This document shows positions 56,211 to 64,000 of a stretch of 64,000 bases of DNA, one piece after another; the first letter of the stretch is position 1; each line of letters starts with the position of its first letter. A model generated the notes under the pieces. The model had not been told where the DNA came from. It did not search any database and was given only the letters and a program-made list of their open reading frames with translations. The position numbers were made by a program, and so were the translations under genes. This stretch comes from Zingiber officinale (lineage: Eukaryota > Streptophyta > Magnoliopsida > Zingiberales > Zingiberaceae). Location: positions 29,146,492-29,210,491 of the forward strand of contig NC_056004.1 in NCBI RefSeq assembly GCF_018446385.1. Direction: 5' to 3'.

Positions 56211-56769
56211 AAGTCATGGATAGCGGTCAAGAATATTCTTAAGTACTTAAGAAGGACTAAAGAATATTTCTTGATATATGGAGGCAATGATGAGCTAGCT
56301 GTAAAGGGTTACAGTGATGCTAGCTTCCAGACCGACCAGGATGACTATAAATCGCAGTCGGGGTTCGTATTTTGCATTAATGGTGGTGTTGTGAGCTGGA
56401 AGAGTTCAAAGCAGGATACAGTAGCTGATTCTACGACAGAGGCCGAGTATATTGCTGCATCAGAGGAAGCAAAGGAGGCAGTTTGGATCCGCAAGTTCAT
56501 CTCCTAGCATTGCTGACCCCATTGAGCTCTATTGTGACAACAATGGAGCTATAGCACAGGCGAAGGAACCTCGCTCACACCAGCGGACCAAACACATACT
56601 ACGGCGCTTCCATCTCATTCGAGAGATCATCGAGAGAGGAGATATGAAGATTTGCAGAGTACCTACAGAGGCTAACATCGCAGATCCCTTGACCAAGGCT
56701 TTGGCACAGAGGAAGCATGATGGTCACACAAGGTCATTTGGGCTTAGAGCCTACACTGATTGGCACTAG
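56211..56769 (+). pseudogene. Element D RNase H fragments
   Basis: Two frames: 56271-56507 (GYSDASFQTDQDDYKSQSGF, SSKQDTVADSTTEAEYIAAS) and 56452-56769 (IELYCDNNGAIAQAKEP, TKHILRRFHLIREI). They carry the RNase H Asp/Glu/Asp motifs GYSDAS, TEAEY and YCDNNGA, separated from pol by a frameshift near 56000 and from each other near 56500. Confidence 0.87.
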
Positions 56770-56783
56770 TGCTAGTGGGAGAT

Positions 56784-58759
56784 TGTTAGCTAGAGCCCTA
56801 GAGTCAATCATTTGATGATTGTATTTTGGACTTGTTGTATCATATTCTATCTATATAAATAAAGGCATTTGGATTTTGGTTATTATACTTACTTGTATTG
56901 GTGCCAAATAAACTAAGTATAATAATGTCCTTGAGTAGACGGTTCTCACCTATATCAATCGGTTAGTTGAACTGATAGTGAGATGATATAGGGAACACTA
57001 CTCTTAATCATTCCTAGTCGAGTATTAACATTCAGGGACAATGTTAATGCAATAAGACTAGCATGTAGGTCAACTCGATGACTTGATCTCACAAGTCATG
57101 GATATAGAGATATCAAGTTGACACATGGGTATACATTAGAGAATGTATACTGAATGACCCGCCATGAGAAAGTATCATGGATCGTTATATGAGTGTCATA
57201 TACTTTCTCATGTGGCTATTAGTATGACTACTAGTCCTTAGACCTGAAGTCACCATAGTTCCCTACATAAGGAGTTATGTACTTTGGTTTCGTCAAACGT
57301 CACCCGTAACTGGGTGGACTATAAAGGTGATTACTGGGTATATAACGAATTATGCAGAGGGATGTGAGTGATGTAGATGGGATCTATCCCTCCCATATGA
57401 CGGGAGCGACATCGGTATTCTTGATAGAGTTAGACCACGAAGTGCATGGCCATGCCCAAATGAGTCAACATGAGATGGTGAGCTCATTTGATCGAGTGAG
57501 TCTACTTGGAGTTCAAGATTTAGATTGATTAGAGGATGACACGGTCTATGCCTCACATTGATCAATCTAGATGTCTAGGATAGAAGGACAATGTCATATA
57601 TTGTGAGGAGTCACAATTAGTAGTCACAAGGTGATGTTGGATCTCAACATTCTTGTAACTTGGGTAGTAATGATGTATTGCTAGATACCGCTCATTACTT
57701 ATGCTTCTAAATGAGTTTAGGGGCATTGCCAACGTTACAAGAACCTATTGGGTCACACACAAAGAACAAGTGGATGGAGATTAGGTTCATATGATAAACC
57801 AAGAGGATTAGATTCATTTGATGAATCAAATTGGATTAAGAGTAATCCAAATTGGGTTGGACTCAAGTTGATTCATGTATTCAATGAGTCTAATTTAGAT
57901 TATGACTCATTAAATCAACCTAATTTAATGAATTAGATTCATTATATTAAGTTGGCTTGAATCAAATGGTTAGATTAGATCAACCATGGAAGAGATTTGG
58001 TCAAGTTTGACTTGACTTGAGAGGAAGAGGAAGAGTCAAGTTTGACTTCACTAATTGCCACATCATTAGTGAGATGGCAAGATGTAGACCAATGATGATG
58101 CTCCACATCATCAAAGTGTGCCACCTCATGGGAGTTACAATTCCATTCTCTTTAATGGCTACATTAATTGTGAATGGGGGTTACACTTGTGAATGGTCGG
58201 CCACTTTAGTATTGGAATGAAAATTGATTTTTCATTCATGTGATTATTGATTTCATCTCCTTCCTCTAGCCATTCTCTTCTCCCTCTCCTCTTTCTTGGC
58301 CGTGAGTTTCAAGGAAGAAACAAGGTGAGTGGTTTTGAGTTTCATGAAAGAAAAATAGAGTGATTGTCACATAGAAGAAGAAGAAGAGTGTTCTTGTATT
58401 TCATCTTCTCTATTTTTCCTTTCCAATCCCATCCGAGAGCCCTAGAAAGTGCTAGCACACTTGGGGTGCTCTCTTCTCCATCCTTGAGTGTTAGAGAACA
58501 CATCTTGTTCGTGTGGATATCACTAGAGAGTTGTCTACGTTGACAACTTCGAGATCCGGCGTACCTTGGACTTGCGGGATTTGCGAGGGCACGCATCGAA
58601 GGTATAAAATGTTTTTCCTTTGTAGATCTACTGTAGATCGAAGTTTAAAACTCGTACTCATATTTCTGAAATTTTTCTTCGCACGGATCCAATGGCTAAG
58701 GGGGTTTCGGGGTTTCCGCGACGCGAAAAAGCGATTTTCGCGGCCCGAATAACCCAACA
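56784..58759 (+). repeat. Element D right LTR
   Basis: 1976 bp, the pair of the LTR at 49779-51761. Preceded by the purine tract GTGGGAGAT (56775-56783). Confidence 0.95.
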
Positions 58760-61040
58760 CAAGGCTGATGTGGAGAAACGTCATGGTAAAAGTATCAAGA
58801 CACTACGGTCTGATCGTAGTGGTGAGTACCTCTTAGGAGAATTTAGGAGTCACTTATCAGAAGTCTAAATACAATCCCAACTGACTGCACCTGGTACACC
58901 CCAACAGAATGGTGTGACAAAACGAAGGTATATGACTCTTATGGAAATGGTTAGATCAATGATGAATTATTAAGAATTACCAAATTTGTTGAAGGGATAT
59001 ACTCTTGAAACGACAATGAACATAGTACCTTCAAAGTCAGTACCCTCTACTCCCATAGAATTATGGAATGGACGTAAGCCTAATCTGAAGCATATTCGGA
59101 TTTGGGGTAGTCCAGCACATGTGCTGAAATGAGACACTGATCACGTACAGAAGTTCACTTGGTTGTGGGTTATCCTAGATAAACGAAAGATGATTTATCT
59201 TATAGTCCTAAAGATCAGAAGGTCATTATTGGAAACAATGCCTGATTTTTAGAAGAGGACTATGTTATAAACCACAAGCCCATGAGTAAAATTGTTCTTA
59301 AGGAAATAATAAAGGACACGTCTAATCTAGTACCAACAGTACAAGATGAGATATCACAAGAAACTGCAACACGTGACACAAATGATGCACAATTACAGAC
59401 AGTGTCTCGTCATAGTAGGAGGGTTGTTAGGCAATCTGAAAGATTCATGTTTTGGGAGAGTTTTTGAACTTGATCCCTGGTGAACATGAACCTGATCCCG
59501 GACATATGACGAAGCACTCCAAGATAAAGATGTAGCATCTTGGCAAAGAGCAATAGAATCTATGTAAGTCTGGGAGCTTGTAGAACCACCAAATTGTGTA
59601 AAAGTCATTGGGTGTAAATAGGTCTACAAAAGAAAAAGAGGGACAGATGGGAAGGTGGAAACCTTCAAAGCAAGGCTTGTTGAAAAAGGGTATCGATTAT
59701 TAGGAAACCTTTTCACCGGTAGCCATGTTTAAGTCTCTCCAGATTCTTTTATATATTGCTGCTCATATGGATTATGAGATTTAGCAAATGGATGTCAAGA
59801 CAACTTTCCTTAATGGAAGTCTTGAAGAAAATATCCATATGAAACAACCAGAGGGATTCATTACAAAGGGCAAAGAGCATCTTGTATGTAAGCTCAATCG
59901 GTCTATGGACTGAAGCAAGCTTCAAGGTCTTGGAACATTTAGTTGTAATCCAGTCTTTTGGATTTATTCAGTGTCCGGATGAGTCTTGTGTATACAAGAA
60001 ATGTGATAGAAACGTGATGGTATTTCTTGTACTATATGTAGATGATATTTTTTATAGTTGGAAACAATATCAAAGTGTTGTCGGAAGTAAGGGTATAGTT
60101 GTCCAAGCAAATTCGATATGAAAGACTTGGGAGAATGCGCACATATTCTCGGGATCAAAGCGATAAGGGATCGCAAGAAAAGAATGTTGTGCTTATCCTA
60201 AGCTTCATATATCGATACTATCCTAGCTCATTTTAGCATGCAAGACTCCAAGAAAGGTTTTCTACTTTTTAGGCATGGAGTATCTTTATCTAAAGAGATA
60301 TCTCCGAAGACATCAAAAGAAATAAAAGAAATGAAGGTAGTTCCTTATACTGTAGGAAGCCTAATATATGCTATGTTATGCACGAGACCGGATATCTATT
60401 TTACTGAGGGCATGGTTAGTAGATATCAAAGTAATCTAGAACAGGGACATTGGACTGGCGTAAAGTATATATTAAAGTACTTGAGACGGACTAGAGATTA
60501 TATGCTAGTTAACAAAGGCAGATGATATGCTCCTTGTGGGTTACACGGATTCAGACTTCCAATCTGATAGGGACAATAATAAGTCAACCTCGGGGTTTTG
60601 TGTTTACTTTAGGAGGTAAAGCCATAACAATGGAGGAGTGATAAACATAGATGCTTTTCAGACTCCACCATGGAAGCTGAGTATGTGGTAGCCTCTGAGG
60701 CAGTCATAGAAGCTGTATGGTTTAGAAACTTCATGATGGACTTAGATGTGATTCCTGGTTTGCCCAAAAATTATTACATTGTATTGTGATAATAAGTGGT
60801 GTAGTAGCAAACTCGAAGGAACCACGAGCTCATAAGGCAAGTAAACACATAGAGCGCAAGTACCGCCCAATATGAGATCTCGTATAACGAGAAGAAGTTG
60901 TTGCCGCCTAGATTGCATCAGATGATAACCTGGGAGATCCTTTCACTAAGGCTCTTAAGGCAAGAACTTTTGATGGGCATGTTGAAGGATTGGGAATCAG
61001 ATGTATGGCAGGGTATATGGCAACATAGTCTTTTAGTATA
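58760..61040 (+). pseudogene. Element C integrase 3' part, RT and RNase H, broken
   Basis: It continues element C's integrase from the D insertion: KSIKTLRSDRSGEYL then APGTPQQNGVTKRR, where the third catalytic Glu is Lys (VTKRR). RT follows with WELVEPPNCVKVIGCK, a TAG where the family has Trp near 59620, QASRSW and YVDDIFY near 60040. RNase H follows with TDSDFQSDRD and DSTMEAEYV. More than ten stops and shifts. It lacks coding ability. Confidence 0.85.
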
Positions 61041-61050
61041 AGCCGGAGAT

Positions 61051-63728
61051 TGCTGTAATGTATACTAAAAGCCTAGTTGTTTGTATAAACATTTATTTAG
61101 AAATAAGAATCACATTGGTCAAATGTCTATATTTATGCTAAGTGTAGTTATCCATTTAATTTATATTATAGATAACATGGTGTGAGGAGACACACAGAAG
61201 ATCATGTTATCAGATCCTTATAAATTATAAATAGTAGCTCACAACCAAGATGGAATGGACAAACCATTGGAGTGGTTGTAGTGTAATTTGGTATTAGTTT
61301 ATCTAGACTATAAAATTACACTAGTACACTATGAGTGTATTGAGTAGGACCATTTGAGGTAGTTTCTTTTTATACTGACTATATAAAAGAATAAAATCTT
61401 TGTTATTATGGAAGTGTGTACTCATAATCATGATATAATAACAAGCACATATATTTAATATTTATTTCTTTAATTTATCAAAGGGTGTGATTTAGCTCGT
61501 TAAATCAATAGGCTCGATAAGTTGGGAAATGATATTATTTATATGGTGTGTTGCTGATTATAGAATGAAACTGTGTCCTAGTAATCTAGGTTGATGATGT
61601 CCCCTTGAGGAGCTCATAAGGATTGTCATGTAAACCCTGCAGGTGGATCTAGTCCGGCATGATAATGAAGTTGAGTGGTACTACTCTTGGAGCTAGATAT
61701 TAATTAAGTGAGTTGTTAGTAACTCATTTAATTAGTGGGCATTTTATATCTTAAACATAGGGAGATTAATACACTCATAATAAGAATGAACCCATAATGT
61801 AATTTGGGATTGGTGCGGTAGTTCAATAATAACTCTTTAATGATATGAGTTATTATTGATGAACTTGAGTTGGGTGTTCGGGGCGAACACAGGAAGCTCA
61901 AGCTCATCGGGAGACTAAAACCAATTTCTCCTCTCGGTCCTCGTTGTAGCCTCTATAAAATCTTGTATCCACAAAGTCCACTTCTTACCCAAGTAATGGG
62001 TCGGTCGCATCCTTGCTTGGTGTAAGGGACCGACTAAGCATGAGCTTGGAAGCCAAGAGATGGCTGGCCATAGCTTGGTGCTCAAGCTAAGGGTCGGCCA
62101 CATGGAGAATAAAAGGAAAATGAAGTTTTGTTTAAAATAAAATTTTGTTAAAATCTTTCCTTTTTGTAGTTATCTACAATGGTTAAAAGAGAGATTTTAT
62201 TTTGTTAAAATCTTTCCTTTTTTGTAGTTATCTACAATGGTTAAAAGAGAGATTTTATTTTGTTAAAATCTTTCCTTTTTTGTAGTTATCTACAATGGTT
62301 AAAAGAGAGATTTTATTTTGTTAAAATCTTTCCTTTTTTGTACTTATCTACAATGGTTAAAAGAAAGATTTTAATTTTCCTTTTATATTCATCCTCATGG
62401 TTTTAAAGAGAGTTTTAAAATTTTAAAATATTTCCTTTATAGCTATCTACAAAAGATTAAATAGAGATTTTAATTTTGTTAAAATATTTCCTTATTTGTA
62501 GTTATCTATAATATTTAAAAGAGATATTTTAATTTTTGATAAAACTTTCCTTTTATGTAACCATGATTTAAAAAGAGAAATTTTAATTAATCTTTCTTTT
62601 TTTTTCTAGTTGTCTACATGTTTTAAAAGAGAGAGATTAATTTTAAAACTTTCCTTTATTGTCATGTACAATAGGAAAATTAAAAGAGAGTGATTTTAAT
62701 TGTTATTAAAAATTTCCTTTTTTGCCAAGGCCAAGGATTATAAAAGAGAGGGAGAGGGTGCCTCATGGGATAACCCTTATTCTTTTTCCTCTCTTCCTTG
62801 GTGTGGCCGGCCCCTTCATGCTCCTTTCTTCCTTGGTGGCCGGCCATGACATCTCTTCCTTCTCTTTGTTTTCTTCTTTTATGGCCGGTGGCACCATTAC
62901 CTCTTGTCTCCTCTTTTGCTTCCTTAGGGCCGGCGACATCAAGGTCTCCTTAGTCCTTATGGACGGTTGCTTAGATAGGAAGAAGAAGAGGAGGAGATGC
63001 ACTTGGTGGCCGTTTGCTTGAAGGAGAAGAAGAGGAAGGAAATTTCCTATCTTGGTATCCCTTGATGGCTCAAGAGTCTTAGAGAAGAAGAAGTGGCCCC
63101 GGTGGAATTTATCTTTGTAGATCATCGCTCACACGACGTCCAAGAGGAGGTGAGGAATACAATAGAAGATCAAGAGGTATTTAGCTACAAAGAAAGGTAT
63201 AACTAGTTATCTTATTCCGCATCATACTAGTTTTCTTTATATGGATTTTGAAATACCAAACACAAGAGGCTAACGATTGTAGGTTTCGAATTTATGATTC
63301 GATTTTGTGTTTCTTTTGTTTTTTTTGATCTTGTGATTCAATTATTCTTAGTGGTTAAACCTAGAGTTACTATAAGGAGATTAAATATTGAATTTCGTTG
63401 AAAGGTTTTGTCTAGGAAGTGGTGGATGATCCCGTACCCAAGAAGGCCTAGTGTCTCTCCATGTTTAACATGGAAGCCGATCCTTGAAATAAATATTTAA
63501 TCAACTTTGTAACATGGGTGGATTTGGATTAATAATGTTAAGCATCGTTTGCGATCCAAGTCTAAACTTCTAAAGAACAGATAAGTTGAATTTGGAATCA
63601 ATAATGTTAAGTTCTGTTTGTGATTCCAAATTTAATTTCTAAAGAACACAATAGATTGTTAGGAAAGGTTCGAGACTTGTACAAAATTTTTATACAGGGA
63701 ACCAGTACGATATTCCGAGTAGCAACCA
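61051..63728 (+). repeat. Element C right LTR (uninterrupted copy)
   Basis: 2678 bp. It holds the empty target of element B at 63360-63375 (AAACCTAGAGTTACTA), a TATA box near 61378 (TATATAAAAG) and the ~58-bp tandem array. It ends CAACCA, then Tat antisense sequence begins. Confidence 0.92.
62140..62720. repeat. ~58-bp tandem repeat, right LTR copy
   Basis: Same array as 34640-35240, with four good units and diverged ones after 62380. Confidence 0.85.
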
Positions 63729-64000
63729 AGATAATCTAAAATATCATCGGGCAACGACTCAGTCAACTTGTCCCGGCTAATGATCTTGCTTGTCAAAGCG
63801 GTGGGGAGGTAGCCGCCTTCCTTCAGTTGATTGAGAGTCCTGTCGATAGCAAGGTCGAATAGAGGTAGTGTCTGATCGGTGACCTTGTTGTTAAAAGCAT
63901 CCGAGCGGATGTAAGCCTGCTTCATGAGGTGGGACCTGCTCGACTCGGCTCCCTGGTAAGTCTCTAACTCCGCTCGGGAAGCTTTCAGTTCTTTCTTCAA
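63729..64000 (-). pseudogene. Element A' antisense ORF C-terminus (second Tat copy)
   Basis: About 90% like 32771-33040 by eye. On the minus strand it encodes YIRSDAFNNKVTDQTLPLFD and ends SLPDDILDYL, where the insertion of element C's LTR removed the last Glu and the stop. The frame then runs into the LTR for about 20 codons. It continues past the window edge. Only the end of the coiled-coil ORF is visible. Confidence 0.75.

Larger units (their letters stand above)
49779..58759 (+). mobile_element. Element D: Ty1/copia retrotransposon, nearly complete
   Basis: LTRs 49779-51761 (1983 bp) and 56784-58759 (1976 bp), TG...CA, flanked by the duplication CAAGG (49774-49778 and 58760-58764). The primer site TGGTATCAAAGC directly follows the left LTR (51763-51774). 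A leader of ~1.5 kb (51762-53274) holds no gene. Then come a truncated gag, pol (53493-56210), RNase H fragments to 56769, and the tract GTGGGAGAT before the right LTR. Joining the flanks restores element C's integrase frame (FKEYK then ADVEKRHGKS). The LTRs are closely similar, so the insertion is young. Loss of gag middle and a pol frameshift make it non-autonomous. Confidence 0.95.
33557..63728 (+). mobile_element. Element C: degenerate Ty1/copia retrotransposon, host of B and D
   Basis: The LTRs are 33557-35869 plus 47241-47605 (split by B, 2678 bp without it) and 61051-63728 (2678 bp). They start TGTTGGAATGTATAC or TGCTGTAATGTATAC and end CAACCA. A primer site TTAGTATCAGAGC follows the left LTR, and a GGAGAT tract precedes the right one. 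Internal: gag and protease remnants (48888-49260), integrase split by D, then RT and RNase H remnants to ~61000. About 1.3 kb of leader (47606-48887) holds no gene. No 5-bp duplication exists: the left flank is CAGTG and the right flank is AGATA. Heavily decayed by stops and shifts. Confidence 0.85.

Overview
This window is nuclear DNA from a flowering plant. It holds an intact receptor-like kinase, a nuclear psbX gene for a chloroplast protein, a FANTASTIC FOUR-domain gene and a cytosolic-type tRNA-Ala, followed by about 45 kb of nested LTR retrotransposons. The GC-rich kinase coding sequence and the LTR families suggest a monocot. Zingiberales is my guess from general impression only. No bacterial, viral or CRISPR locus is present.

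Layout. 1-18.3 kb is the low-copy part: a decayed CIPK-type kinase fragment (+, about 0.6-1.0 kb); a single-exon G-type lectin S-receptor-like kinase (-, 1314-3950); a 4.5 kb AT-rich composite element with inverted arms and eight internal palindromic units (4380-8925); tRNA-Ala(UGC) (-, 9939-10011); a FAF/EAR1-like gene (-, 10768-11766) with a TATA box; a copia LTR remnant (13507-16003); a GA-rich minisatellite (about 16.56-17.04 kb); and psbX (-, 17535-17903).

From about 18.37 kb to the end the window is a stack of LTR elements, lettered here. A is an old Ty3/gypsy element of Tat type (about 18372-33556). E is a minus-strand copia element lacking integrase, RT and RNase H (25212-32517, target duplication CCTTA) that landed in A's tandem-repeat array. 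C is a degenerate copia element (33557-63728). B is a Tat element with 731-bp LTRs (35870-47235, duplication CCTAG) inserted in C's left LTR. D is a copia element with about 1.98-kb LTRs (49779-58759, duplication CAAGG) inserted in C's integrase region. At 63729 the antisense ORF of a second Tat copy (A') begins. Empty-site readings confirm B in C, D in C and E in A. C has no target duplication, and its two flanks match different places in two Tat copies.

How the parts work together. A and B share a Tat plan: LTR, PBS, gag, protease, RT, RNase H, integrase, a lineage-specific tandem array (37-bp period in A, 124-bp in B), then a spliced-looking antisense ORF. D, E and C follow the copia order (gag, protease, integrase, RT, RNase H), each with losses. 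No element looks fully autonomous as sequenced. The most interesting signals are the antisense transcription unit with introns in the Tat elements, a UGA shared at gag codon 6, the arrays as possible satellite seeds, the mismatched flanks of C, and the large inverted-arm element at 4.4-8.9 kb.
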